Assembly: GCF_000429665.1 (NCBI RefSeq)
Contig: NZ_AUCH01000007.1
Coordinates: forward strand, 124,001 to 188,000
Length of the DNA stretch: 64,000 bases
Direction: 5' to 3'
From: Azovibrio restrictus DSM 23866
GTDB lineage: Bacteria > Pseudomonadota > Gammaproteobacteria > Burkholderiales > Rhodocyclaceae
Within the stretch, counting starts at the first letter, position 1, and each line of letters opens with the position of its first letter. Of this stretch, positions 30,848 to 41,554 are shown piece by piece. Below the pieces are notes generated by a model, which worked only from the letters and a program-made list of their open reading frames with translations, ran no database searches and was not told the origin of the DNA. A program made the translations under genes and the position numbers.

Positions 30848-33688
30848 ATGGAACTCGCCAAGAGCTTTGAACCTGCGGACATCGAGCGCCGCTGGTACCC
30901 CGAGTGGGAATCCCGCAATTATTTCGCCGCCGGCCTGGACACTTCCAAACCCGCTGACGAATCCTTCTGCATCCTGCTGCCGCCGCCCAACGTCACCGGC
31001 ACCCTGCACATGGGCCACGGTTTCAACCAGACCATCATGGACGCCCTCACCCGCTACTACCGGATGAAGGGCCACAACACCCTGTGGCAGCCGGGCACCG
31101 ACCACGCCGGCATCGCCACCCAGATCGTGGTGGAGCGCCAGCTGGACGCCCAGGGCATTTCCCGCCACGACCTGGGCCGGGAGAAGTTCCTGGAAAAGGT
31201 GTGGGAGTGGAAGGAATACTCCGGCGGCACCATCACCCGCCAGATGCGCCGCATGGGCACCAGCCCGGACTGGAAGCGGGAACGCTTCACCATGGATGCC
31301 GGCCTCAACAAGATCGTCACCGAATCCTTCGTCCGCCTCTACAAGGAAGGTCTCATCTACCGCGGCAAGCGCCTGGTGAACTGGGACCCGAAGCTGCACA
31401 CCGCCGTCTCCGACCTGGAAGTGGTGCAGGAGGAGGAAGACGGTTTCATGTGGCACATCCGCTACCCCCTGGCGGACGGCAGCACCACCCTGACCGTGGC
31501 CACCACCCGGCCCGAGACCATGCTGGGCGACACCGCCGTCATGGTCCACCCGGAAGATGAGCGCTACAAGCACCTCATCGGCAAGATGGTGAAGCTGCCC
31601 CTGACCGACCGGGAAATCCCGGTCATCGCCGACGCCTATGTGGACATGGAATTCGGCACCGGCGTGGTGAAAGTCACCCCGGCCCACGACTTCAACGACT
31701 ACGCTGTGGGCCAGCGCCACAACCTGCCGATCATCAGCATCCTGACCCTGGATGCCAAGATCAACGAGCACGCCCCCGAGAAGTACCGGGGCCTGGACCG
31801 GTTCGATGCGCGCAAAGCCGTGGTGGCCGACCTGGAGGCCCTGGGCATCCTGGAAAAGACCGACAAGCACAAGCTCAAGGTGCCCCGCGGCGACCGTACC
31901 GGCGTGGTCATCGAGCCCATGCTCACCGACCAGTGGTTCGTCGCCATGAGCAAGCCCGGCGAGGACGGCAAGTCCATCACCGAGAAGGCCCTGGACGTGG
32001 TGCAATCCGGCGAGATCAAGTTCTACCCGGAAAACTGGGTGAACACCTACAACCAGTGGCTCAACAACATCCAGGACTGGTGCATCTCCCGCCAGCTGTG
32101 GTGGGGCCACCAGATTCCCGCCTGGTACGGCGTGAACGGCGAAGTCTTCGTTGCCCACAACGAGGAAGAAGCCCGGTCCCAGGCCGATGCCGCCGGTTAC
32201 GCCGGTCAGTTGACCCGGGATGCGGACGTGCTCGACACCTGGTACTCCTCCGCCCTGTGGCCCTTCTCCACCCTGGACTGGACCCCGGAATACCCGGCCA
32301 AGTCCAACCCGGCCCTGGACCTGTACCTGCCCTCCTCCGTGCTGGTCACGGGCTTCGACATCATCTTCTTCTGGGTGGCGCGCATGGTCATGATGACCAA
32401 GCACATCACCGGCAAGATTCCCTTCAAGCACGTCTATGTGCACGGCCTGATCCGGGACGGCGAAGGCCAGAAAATGTCCAAGTCCAAGGGCAACGTGCTG
32501 GACCCCATAGACCTGATCGACGGCATCGACATCGAAGCGCTGGTGCAAAAGCGCACCACCGGCCTGATGAATCCCAAGCAGGCGGCCCAGATCGAGAAGA
32601 AGACCCGCAAGGAATTCCCCGAGGGCATCCCCTCCTTCGGCACCGACGCCCTGCGCTTCACCTTCGCCTCACTCGCCTCCCCGGGCCGCGACATCAAGTT
32701 CGACCTGAATCGCTGCGAGGGCTACCGCAACTTCTGCAACAAGCTGTGGAACGCCACCCGCTTCGTGCTGATGAACGTGGAAGGCCACGACCTGGCCCTG
32801 GAACACGCCCAGGCCGCCGACGGCTCCTGTCCCGCCACCCCGGGTGCCGCCCCCCTCAAGTTCAGCTTCGCCGACCGCTGGATCGTCAGCCGCCTACAGA
32901 AGCTGGAAGCCGAGGTGGCCCAGCACTTCACCGAATACCGCTTCGACCTGCTGTCCCAGGCCCTCTACCACTTCATCTGGGACGAGTTCTGCGACTGGTA
33001 CCTGGAAGTGGCCAAGGTGGAAATGGCCGGCGCCAACGAAGCCGCCGCCCGGGGCGCCCGCCGCACCCTGGTGCGCACCCTGGAAGCCCTGCTACGCCTG
33101 GCTCACCCGGTGATCCCCTTCATCACCGAAGAACTCTGGCAGACCGTGGCCCCGATCGCCGGCCGTAAAACCGGCGACTCCATCATGCTGGCGCCCTACC
33201 CGGCTGCCGACCTGAAGAAGGTGGACGAGGACTCTGAAGCCAAGATGGAGCGCCTCAAGACCTACGTTTCCGCCTGCCGCAACCTGCGGGGCGAAATGAA
33301 AGTTTCCGATTCCATGCGCACGCCCATGATCGTGGCTGGCGACACGGGGGAGCTGAAGGAATTCGCCCCCATCCTGCAGGCCCTGGCCAAGCTCTCCGAG
33401 ATCAGCTTCGTGGACGAGATTCCCGCCGACGCCCTGGCCCCCGTAGCCGTGGTGGGCGAAACCCGGCTGATGCTGGTGGTGGAGATCGACGTGGCCGCCG
33501 AAAAGGAACGCCTGGCCAAGGAAATCGAGAAGCTGGAAAAACAGGTGGCCATGGCCAAGGGCAAGCTGGACAACGAAAGCTTCGTGGCCCGGGCTCCCGC
33601 TGCCGTGGTGGCCCAGGAAAAGGAACGCATGGAAGCCGCCCTGGCCACCCTGGGCAAGCTCAAGCCCCAGCTCGCCAAGCTGGGCTGA
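30848..33688 (+). CDS. valS: Valyl-tRNA synthetase
   Basis: 946 residues. Class I synthetase charging tRNA-Val and editing Thr. Signatures: PPPNVTGTLHMGHGFN (HIGH-type), the KMSKSKGN motif (in GEGQKMSKSKGNVLDP), CP1 editing domain around TTRPETMLGDTAVMVHP, and WCISRQLWWGHQIPAWYG. The C-terminal coiled-coil (EKERLAKEIEKLEKQVAMAKGKLDNESFV) binds tRNA. The protein is full length and followed by a strong terminator. Confidence 0.97.
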   Translation: MELAKSFEPADIERRWYPEWESRNYFAAGLDTSKPADESFCILLPPPNVTGTLHMGHGFNQTIMDALTRYYRMKGHNTLWQPGTDHAGIATQIVVERQLDAQGISRHDLGREKFLEKVWEWKEYSGGTITRQMRRMGTSPDWKRERFTMDAGLNKIVTESFVRLYKEGLIYRGKRLVNWDPKLHTAVSDLEVVQEEEDGFMWHIRYPLADGSTTLTVATTRPETMLGDTAVMVHPEDERYKHLIGKMVKLPLTDREIPVIADAYVDMEFGTGVVKVTPAHDFNDYAVGQRHNLPIISILTLDAKINEHAPEKYRGLDRFDARKAVVADLEALGILEKTDKHKLKVPRGDRTGVVIEPMLTDQWFVAMSKPGEDGKSITEKALDVVQSGEIKFYPENWVNTYNQWLNNIQDWCISRQLWWGHQIPAWYGVNGEVFVAHNEEEARSQADAAGYAGQLTRDADVLDTWYSSALWPFSTLDWTPEYPAKSNPALDLYLPSSVLVTGFDIIFFWVARMVMMTKHITGKIPFKHVYVHGLIRDGEGQKMSKSKGNVLDPIDLIDGIDIEALVQKRTTGLMNPKQAAQIEKKTRKEFPEGIPSFGTDALRFTFASLASPGRDIKFDLNRCEGYRNFCNKLWNATRFVLMNVEGHDLALEHAQAADGSCPATPGAAPLKFSFADRWIVSRLQKLEAEVAQHFTEYRFDLLSQALYHFIWDEFCDWYLEVAKVEMAGANEAAARGARRTLVRTLEALLRLAHPVIPFITEELWQTVAPIAGRKTGDSIMLAPYPAADLKKVDEDSEAKMERLKTYVSACRNLRGEMKVSDSMRTPMIVAGDTGELKEFAPILQALAKLSEISFVDEIPADALAPVAVVGETRLMLVVEIDVAAEKERLAKEIEKLEKQVAMAKGKLDNESFVARAPAAVVAQEKERMEAALATLGKLKPQLAKLG

Positions 33689-33704
33689 TTTTCCCGCCCC
33701 GACC

Positions 33705-33746
33705 AAACGGGCCGCCTCCCGATGGGGAGCGCGGCCCGTTTCTTTT
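33705..33746 (+). terminator. Terminator of valS
   Basis: The 11-base stem AAACGGGCCGC/GCGGCCCGTTT encloses a second stem CTCCC/GGGAG, followed by TTTCTTTT. Confidence 0.88.
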
Positions 33747-33771
33747 GCCACTACTTCCAGGCGCTAACTTC

Positions 33772-35565
33772 TCAAGGCGCAGCTTCCACCAAGGCCACCT
33801 GGCCCCAGCCCCGCAAGGCATTGCCGCAGCGGATTTCCTCCGCCCGGCGCAGGTCGGCCAGGCGGAGCTCTGCCTCCCGAGCCAGGCCCGCCGCCAGCAT
33901 TTCCGCCCGGAATACCCCGGGCAAGGCGCCCGACTCCAGGGGCGGCGTCAGCCACTCGCCATCGATGCGGGCAAAGACGTTGCTGCGCGCCCCTTCGGCC
34001 ACCCGGCCCTGCTCGTTCAGGAACAGCACGTCGAACACCTCCGGGCGCTCCGCCACCCGGGCCAGGGCCTGGTCATACAGGCTGCGCGCCGTGGTCTTGT
34101 GGCGCCGCAAGGGGTCGTCGGCATCGATGCGGGGCTCTGCCAGGAGGAGCAGGCGCTCGCCCCCGGGCTCGGGCCCCAAAGGCTGACAGCGGACGCTGAA
34201 GGCCCCGGCCTTGTTTAGGCTCAGGCGCACCCGGCACAGGCCGTCGGCCAGATCGCCCAGGTCCAAGGCCGCCCGCATCGCCGCCTCGCTCCAGGGAAAG
34301 CCCAGCCAGGCCGCCGAGCGGGCCATACGTTGCAGATGCCCGGCCAGCCGGGGATAACGAGGCTGACCCGAGAGTACTTCCAGGCGCAGGGTTTCTATCA
34401 GTTCCAGCCCCGGATCCAGGTCCGTGAGGAAACGCCCCTTGAGTAGGCACTCCTGCCATTCGGCCCCGGCTTCGGAATCCGCCACAATGCCGCTGCCCAC
34501 CCCCATGCGGCCCCGGCCCCGGGCATCGATCTCCAGACTGCGGATGGCCACGTTGAGACGCAGCTCCCCAGCCGGCGAGCGCCAGCCCAGGGCTCCGGTG
34601 TAAATGCCCCGGGGACCCTGTTCCAGCTCCCGGATGATCTGCATGGCCCGGACCTTGGGAGCCCCGGTGATGGAACCACAGGGAAACAGGGCCTGCAGCA
34701 GGGCGAAGTCGTCCCCGCCGTCCACCTCCGCCTCCACCTGGGAAACCATCTGATGCACGGTGGGGTAGCTTTCCACGGCAAACAGGGAGGTCACGGCCAC
34801 ACTGCCGGGCCGGGCCAGCCGCCCCAGGTCATTGCGCAGCAGGTCCACGATCATCAGGTTCTCCGCCCGGTTCTTGGCGGATGCCGCCAGGGCCTGGGCC
34901 GCCAGCCGGTCCGCGCCGGCATCCGGGGAACGGGGCGCCGTACCTTTCATGGGCCGGGTCAGCAGATGCTCCCCCTGGCGATGCAGGAACAGTTCCGGAG
35001 AGAGGGAAATGATGCTGCCTTCCGGCGCCTGCACCAAACCACCGTAACGCACTGGCTGGCGGGTCCGCAGGCGCCGGTAAAGGTCCAGGGGGGTGCCGTA
35101 GGCCTGGAATTCCAGGGGAAAGGTGAAATTGATCTGGTAACAGTCGCCGGCCCGGATGTAATCCTGGATCCGCCCCAGGGCGGCCCGGTAAGCGGACTCC
35201 TCCAGCCCGGCCCGCAGCGCCCCCACCCCGGCTGGCGCCATCGCCCCCCGGGCGGCCAGCCAGGCCTCCAGCTCCGGGGGGGACAGCACCTGGCAATTCC
35301 GGTAAGTCTGCACCCAGGCCCGGGTACCGGCCGGCTTTGCCCCTGCCGCTGCAGCAGGTTCCAGCACCGGCCCCAGTTCGTAATCCAGACACCAGACGGA
35401 CCACAGGCCCTGGGCGGCGACGGCCGCCAGGGCCTGCTGCAGGGTCTGCCCATCGCTCACCGGCCAACGGGCGGCAGGTTCCTGGAACAGCCAGGCCGCC
35501 GGCTGCCCGGGCACGGCAAAGCGGTCCTCAAACAGGGCGAAGGAGGCAGGCAAGGGGGGATGCAA
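33772..35565 (-). CDS. pabB-pabC: Aminodeoxychorismate synthase component I fused to aminodeoxychorismate lyase
   Basis: 597 residues. The N-terminal two thirds are PabB: YQINFTFPLEF, RPMKGTAPRSPD, ENLMIVDLLRNDLGR, FPCGSITGAPKVRAM and GRMGVGSGIVADSEAGAEW. From about residue 355 a PabC-like class IV aminotransferase domain follows: LIETLRLEVLSGQPRYPRLAGHLQRM, LYDQALARVAERPEVFDVLFLNEQGRVAEGARSNVFA. It makes p-aminobenzoate from chorismate for folate; the glutamine amidotransferase PabA is not in the window. The start is a TTG at 35565 without a visible ribosome site and just after a strong hairpin, so the start is uncertain. Downstream of tusA on the same strand. Confidence 0.9.
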   Translation of the reverse strand: MHPPLPASFALFEDRFAVPGQPAAWLFQEPAARWPVSDGQTLQQALAAVAAQGLWSVWCLDYELGPVLEPAAAAGAKPAGTRAWVQTYRNCQVLSPPELEAWLAARGAMAPAGVGALRAGLEESAYRAALGRIQDYIRAGDCYQINFTFPLEFQAYGTPLDLYRRLRTRQPVRYGGLVQAPEGSIISLSPELFLHRQGEHLLTRPMKGTAPRSPDAGADRLAAQALAASAKNRAENLMIVDLLRNDLGRLARPGSVAVTSLFAVESYPTVHQMVSQVEAEVDGGDDFALLQALFPCGSITGAPKVRAMQIIRELEQGPRGIYTGALGWRSPAGELRLNVAIRSLEIDARGRGRMGVGSGIVADSEAGAEWQECLLKGRFLTDLDPGLELIETLRLEVLSGQPRYPRLAGHLQRMARSAAWLGFPWSEAAMRAALDLGDLADGLCRVRLSLNKAGAFSVRCQPLGPEPGGERLLLLAEPRIDADDPLRRHKTTARSLYDQALARVAERPEVFDVLFLNEQGRVAEGARSNVFARIDGEWLTPPLESGALPGVFRAEMLAAGLAREAELRLADLRRAEEIRCGNALRGWGQVALVEAAP

Positions 35566-35571
35566 ATGGAC

Positions 35572-35596
35572 GGCTCCGGCGGTGCCCGCCGGAGCC
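35572..35596 (-). terminator. Strong hairpin between tusA and pabB-pabC
   Basis: A perfect 11-base stem GGCTCCGGCGG/CCGCCGGAGCC with a 3-base loop. The tail on the minus strand (GTCCATTTGC) has few Ts. It may terminate tusA partially or hide the pabBC ribosome site; it lies 6 bases before the TTG start. Confidence 0.5.
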
Positions 35597-35604
35597 CAAG
35601 CGGC

Positions 35605-35832
35605 TTACTTGCGCTTGATCAGGTATTCAAAGACCTTGTCCTTCTCCTCGTGGGCGAGGAGCTCGTTGCCGGTCTGGCGGGCAAAGGCCTGGAAATCCTT
35701 GGCGGAACCGGGATCGGTCGCCAGAACCTTGAGCACCTGACCACTGGTCATTTCCGCCAGGGCCTTCTTGGTGCGCAGGATGGGCAGGGGGCAATTGAGG
35801 CCCTTCACGTCAAGTTCGCGGTCGAAATCCAT
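35605..35832 (-). CDS. TusA-like sulfurtransferase
   Basis: 75 residues. The CPxP motif is seen in VKGLNCPLPILRTKKALAEM, with the active Cys near residue 14, followed by LKVLATDPGSAKDFQAFARQTGNELL. TusA-family proteins relay sulfane sulfur for tRNA thiolation, molybdenum cofactor or sulfur oxidation. The neighbour moaC is divergent and may share a theme, but that is inference. Probably downstream of the M48 protease gene in one transcript (45-base gap). Confidence 0.85.
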   Translation of the reverse strand: MDFDRELDVKGLNCPLPILRTKKALAEMTSGQVLKVLATDPGSAKDFQAFARQTGNELLAHEEKDKVFEYLIKRK

Positions 35833-35877
35833 GATGTCATTGGCTTCAGCAAATACGAAAGGGAGGCATTTTACGCC

Positions 35878-37320
35878 TTATTTGGGCTTCATTTCTTCTT
35901 GCTGGCGCCGCTTCAGCTGACGCAGCCGGGCATCGATGGCGGAACGCTCGTAAAAATCCCCATCCTTGGCCTTCTGGGCCAGTTCCAGCTGCTCGATGGC
36001 CGCCGGCAACTGCCCCTGCAACAGGTAGGCTTCGGCCAGGGCCTTGTGCTGCTGTCCGGCCCGGCCCCGAGCGGCATAGGCCTTGGCCTGGAACTGGTAC
36101 AGACGGGCATCCTGGGTATTTTTCTGCACCTGGCCATCCAGGAAACGCTGGGCCTCCTCCAGACGCCCGTGCTGCAGCAGGGCTTCCGCATGGCTGTACA
36201 CCAGGCCGCTGGCATTGGGGAAGCGCGCCAGGGCCTCCTTGAACACGGTCAGACCGCCGGCCACATCCCCCCGGTTCACCCGGGCCTCCGCGTACAGGCG
36301 CTCAATCATCGGGGAGCCGCCACGGCCGCCGCGCAAACCCGCCAGCACCTGCTCGGCCTCCTTCCAGTCCTTCTGGCGCACCAGGGCCACGGCCAGTCCG
36401 TACTGGCTGGCGGCCACGTGCAGGGTTTTCTGCTCCTGCAACAGGGTACGGAAATGGGCCACGGCCTCGGCCGGGGTGCCGCGCAGGGCTTGCAGGCGGG
36501 CCCGTACCAGGTGGAAATCCTGGCTGTCCGGCACCTGCCGGTAGGGAACATCGAGTTCCCGGTTCTGCATGTCGGAGATGCGCTCCACGTTGAGGGGGTG
36601 GGTACGCAGATAGACCGGGGCATTGTTTTCGTAAGCCCGGGTGGCCCGTTGCAGACGGGCGAAAAAGGCTGCCATGCCGCGCACGTCGAACCCGGCTTTT
36701 TCCAGGGTCTGGAAGCCGATCCGGTCCGCTTCCCGCTCGAAATCCCGGGAGAACCCCAGCTGCGCCTGGGCCGCTCCAGCCGAGGCGGAGGCCACAGCCG
36801 CTCCCGCCATGTCCGCATTGGAGCGGGCCGCAAGCAGGGCTGCCGCCATGGCCAGCAGGCTGGCGGTGGATATCTGCTTCTGCTTTTCGATGATGCGGGC
36901 CAGATGGCGCTGGGTCACGTGGGCGATTTCGTGGGCCATCACCCCGGCCAGCTCGGATTCATTCTGAACGGCCAGGATCAGGCCGGAATTGACGCCGATG
37001 TAGCCGCCGAACATGGCAAAGGCGTTGATCATGGGGTCCTGCAGGGGGAAGAAGTAGAACCCCTGGGCAGGATCGGGACTGGCCGCCACCAGGCGATTGC
37101 CCAGCTGGTTCAGGTAGGCTTCCACTTCCGGGTCGTCCAGATAGCTGGGCTCCCGCATGCGGATTTCGTTCATGATCTCCTGACCGATCTTCTTCTCGGT
37201 CTGCAGGGTGAGCCCCGCCCCCGCCGCATCGCCCAGCTCCGGCAGGTCGGACTGGGCCCAGGAAGATCCGGCCATACAGGCGGCCAGGACCAGGATCGCG
37301 ATTCGCTTGGCTTTTCCCAT
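35878..37320 (-). CDS. M48 metalloprotease with TPR repeats (BepA/YfgC-like)
   Basis: 480 residues. A signal peptide (KRIAILVLAACMAGSSWAQS) directs it to the periplasm. The zinc-protease motif is VMAHEIAHVTQRHLARI, with the downstream SRDFEREADRIGFQTL supplying the third ligand. From about residue 255 the chain forms TPR helices (AVALVRQKDWKEAEQVLAGL, YAEARVNRGDVAGGLTVFKEAL, EALLQHGRLEEAQRFLDGQV). BepA-type proteins degrade or rescue outer-membrane proteins stalled during assembly. Divergent from moaC with about 65 bases between. Confidence 0.92.
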   Translation of the reverse strand: MGKAKRIAILVLAACMAGSSWAQSDLPELGDAAGAGLTLQTEKKIGQEIMNEIRMREPSYLDDPEVEAYLNQLGNRLVAASPDPAQGFYFFPLQDPMINAFAMFGGYIGVNSGLILAVQNESELAGVMAHEIAHVTQRHLARIIEKQKQISTASLLAMAAALLAARSNADMAGAAVASASAGAAQAQLGFSRDFEREADRIGFQTLEKAGFDVRGMAAFFARLQRATRAYENNAPVYLRTHPLNVERISDMQNRELDVPYRQVPDSQDFHLVRARLQALRGTPAEAVAHFRTLLQEQKTLHVAASQYGLAVALVRQKDWKEAEQVLAGLRGGRGGSPMIERLYAEARVNRGDVAGGLTVFKEALARFPNASGLVYSHAEALLQHGRLEEAQRFLDGQVQKNTQDARLYQFQAKAYAARGRAGQQHKALAEAYLLQGQLPAAIEQLELAQKAKDGDFYERSAIDARLRQLKRRQQEEMKPK

Positions 37321-37385
37321 GGGTGCTATGATAGCCCAGCCCGGTCCCGGGCCTTCCTCCCAAATCGGTAACGGAAAGTAAGTTC

Positions 37386-37895
37386 GTGTCCTCCAGCACT
37401 CCCGCCCCAGTTTCGCCCCTCACCCATTTCGATGCCACCGGCCAGGCCCATATGGTCGATGTGGGCGAAAAAGCAGAAACCCCGCGGGTGGCCAGGGCTG
37501 CCGGCAGCATCCGCATGGCCCCCGCCACCTTCGCCCTGATCCAGCAGGGCTCCGCCGCCAAGGGCGACGTGCTGGGCATCGCCCGGATCGCCGGCATCCA
37601 GGGGGCCAAGCGTACCGCCGACCTGATTCCCCTGTGCCACCCCATCGCCCTGACCCGGGTGGCCGTGGAATTCCGCCTCGACGCAGCCGGCAGCCGGGTG
37701 CTCTGTGAAACCACGGCGGAATGCCATGGCCGCACCGGTGTGGAGATGGAAGCCCTCACCGCCGCCAGCGCCGCCCTGCTCACCATCTACGACATGTGCA
37801 AGGCTGCGGACCGGGGCATGGTGATCGAATCCATCCGCCTGCTGGAAAAGCGGGGAGGCAAATCAGGGCACTGGACGGCCCCCTCCGAAACCTGA
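37386..37895 (+). CDS. moaC: Cyclic pyranopterin monophosphate synthase
   Basis: 169 residues from a GTG. It makes cPMP from the MoaA product in molybdenum cofactor synthesis. Signatures: THFDATGQAHMVDVGEKAETPRVA, KRTADLIPLCHPIALT, and EMEALTAASAALLTIYDMCKAADRGM, with the active-site Lys/Asp pair in this last block. moaA and the other moa genes are not near. Confidence 0.95.
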   Translation: MSSSTPAPVSPLTHFDATGQAHMVDVGEKAETPRVARAAGSIRMAPATFALIQQGSAAKGDVLGIARIAGIQGAKRTADLIPLCHPIALTRVAVEFRLDAAGSRVLCETTAECHGRTGVEMEALTAASAALLTIYDMCKAADRGMVIESIRLLEKRGGKSGHWTAPSET

Positions 37896-37924
37896 GGCGG
37901 ACGCCGCCAAAAGAACCAGGTCGT

Positions 37925-37952
37925 AAAAAAACCCGCCAAAGGCGGGTTTTTT
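37925..37952. terminator. Bidirectional terminator between moaC and csp gene
   Basis: Stem ACCCGCC/GGCGGGT with a 3-base loop AAA, flanked by A6 and T6. It serves both convergent genes. Confidence 0.9.
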
Positions 37953-37970
37953 GATCTCGGGAACCGGGAA

Positions 37971-38174
37971 TCAGGCGCGCTGGATGTTGGCAGCCTGCTT
38001 GCCCTTGGGACCCTGGACCACGTCGAAGGAGACCTTTTCGCCTTCCTTCAGCGTCTTGAAACCATTCATGGTGATGGCGGAGAAGTGGGCGAACAGATCT
38101 TCGCTGCCATCATCGGGAGTGATGAAACCAAAACCCTTGGAATCGTTGAACCACTTGACGGTACCAGTTGCCAT
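37971..38174 (-). CDS. Cold-shock protein (CspA family)
   Basis: 67 residues. RNA chaperone with RNP1 (KGFGFIT) and RNP2 (DLFAHFSAI) motifs: MATGTVKWFNDSKGFGFITP, then ISGPKGKQAANI-like VQGPKGKQAANIQ. GGAAGTAGCA stands just before the ATG. The leader of about 100 or more bases upstream is typical of csp genes, whose mRNA is controlled post-transcriptionally. Confidence 0.95.
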   Translation of the reverse strand: MATGTVKWFNDSKGFGFITPDDGSEDLFAHFSAITMNGFKTLKEGEKVSFDVVQGPKGKQAANIQRA

Positions 38175-38413
38175 AATTGCTACTTCCTACAAAAAAACAT
38201 AAAAACGGGGTCAACCCGACTGCTTGTTTTGACTCCAGCGACCGGTGCCAGTGGCGTAGCGATACGTCTTGAATCCAAACATCGTACAGTTTTACGCGAG
38301 CCGCATCCGGGCGTCAACATTTTTTATTAGCCCCCTGAAAAAGTCCATGAAGGCCGCAGCCAGGGGGCTCCAGGCCTGTTGCACTCTGGTCGGGAGTGTA
38401 TAGAATCGGTCGC
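38175..38413. promoter_or_regulatory. Divergent control region between csp and clpS
   Basis: This 239-base gap holds the csp 5' leader and the clpS promoter region. An inverted repeat AGCCCCCTG/CAGGGGGCT (38329-38337 with 38361-38369) spans a 23-base loop and ends 45 bases before clpS. No further gene is seen. Confidence 0.5.
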
Positions 38414-38721
38414 ATGCCTACCCAGCAACAGAACCATGCCGTACTGGATGCGGAACGTACCCGCCTGGAGCCTCCGCGGCTCTACAAGGTGCTGCTCCTG
38501 AACGACGATTACACCCCCATGGACTTCGTCATTCTGGTGCTGCAGCGTTTTTTTTCCATGGACCCAGAACGCGCCACGCAAATCATGCTCAAAGTCCACA
38601 ACGAGGGACGCGGATTGTGCGGGGTGTATCCGCGCGACATTGCCGCCACCAAGGTGGATCAGGTCAGCGCCTTCGCCCAGCAACACCAGCACCCCCTTGC
38701 CTGCGTCATGGAGGAAAATTG

Positions 38722-38722
<1 letters not shown>
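38414..38722 (+). CDS. clpS: ClpS adaptor protein
   Basis: 102 residues from an ATG at 38414; the frame opens earlier without a site. ClpS delivers N-degron substrates to ClpAP. Family signatures: PPRLYKVLLLNDDYTPMDFVILVLQRFF, MLKVHNEGRGLCGVYPRDIAATKV. The stop overlaps the clpA start (TGATG). Confidence 0.95.
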
Positions 38723-40977
<2,255 letters not shown>

Positions 40978-40992
40978 GCCCTTCGGCCCGCC

Positions 40993-40998
40993 TATAAT
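40993..40998 (+). promoter_or_regulatory. Possible -10 of rraA, before the clpA terminator
   Basis: TATAAT 58 bases ahead of the rraA ATG. The predicted start of transcription (about 41005) would fall inside the clpA terminator hairpin. No clear -35. Confidence 0.4.
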
Positions 40999-41000
40999 CC

Positions 41001-41029
41001 AAGCCATGCTGAACGCATGGCTTTTTTTT
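41001..41029 (+). terminator. Terminator of clpS-clpA
   Basis: Nine-base stem AAGCCATGC/GCATGGCTT with loop TGAAC, followed by T6. Confidence 0.9.
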
Positions 41030-41055
41030 GCATCAAACCCGAAAGGAGACTTTCC

Positions 41056-41550
41056 ATGAGCTTCAAGACCCCCGACCTGTGCGACACCTTCGAGAGCGAA
41101 CTCGGCCAGAGCCTGCGCGTGGTGACCCCCATGTTCCAGAGCTATGGCGGCCGCAAGGCCTTCACCGGCCAGATTGCCACCTTGAAGCTGTTCGAGGACA
41201 ACTCCCTGGTACGCGAGGTGCTGGGCGAGGCTGGCCAGGGCCGGGTGCTGGTGGTGGACGGGGGAGGCAGCCTGCGTTGCGCCCTGGTGGGTGACCAGCT
41301 CGCCATCCTGGCCCAGAAAAACAGCTGGGCCGGTATTGTCGTGTATGGCTGCATCCGGGATTCCGCCGACATCAACCAGACCGACATCGGCGTACGGGCC
41401 CTGAACACCCACCCCCAGAAAAGCATCAAGCGGGGCGTCGGGGAAAAGGAACTGGCGGTGACCTTCGGCGGTGTCACCTTCAATCCGGGCGAGTGGCTCT
41501 ATGCGGACGAGGACGGCATCCTGGTCTCGGCCCGGAATCTGCTGAGCTGA
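41056..41550 (+). CDS. rraA: RraA-family protein
   Basis: 164 residues from an ATG at 41056 with AAAGGAGA upstream. RraA inhibits RNase E in enterobacteria, while relatives are hydroxymethyloxoglutarate aldolases. Signatures: FKTPDLCDTFESELGQSLRVVTPMFQSYGGRKAF, VDGGGSLRCALVGDQLA and GIVVYGCIRDSADI. The trimer cleft residues for metal-dependent aldolase activity (G-x20-R-D) are present, so either role is possible. Stands 4 bases before a histidine kinase gene. Confidence 0.9.
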   Translation: MSFKTPDLCDTFESELGQSLRVVTPMFQSYGGRKAFTGQIATLKLFEDNSLVREVLGEAGQGRVLVVDGGGSLRCALVGDQLAILAQKNSWAGIVVYGCIRDSADINQTDIGVRALNTHPQKSIKRGVGEKELAVTFGGVTFNPGEWLYADEDGILVSARNLLS

Positions 41551-41554
41551 GAAG

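Noticed and set aside
30359..32548. A 729-codon minus-strand frame opposite valS
   Set aside because: Shadow of valS, which is full length with all motifs.
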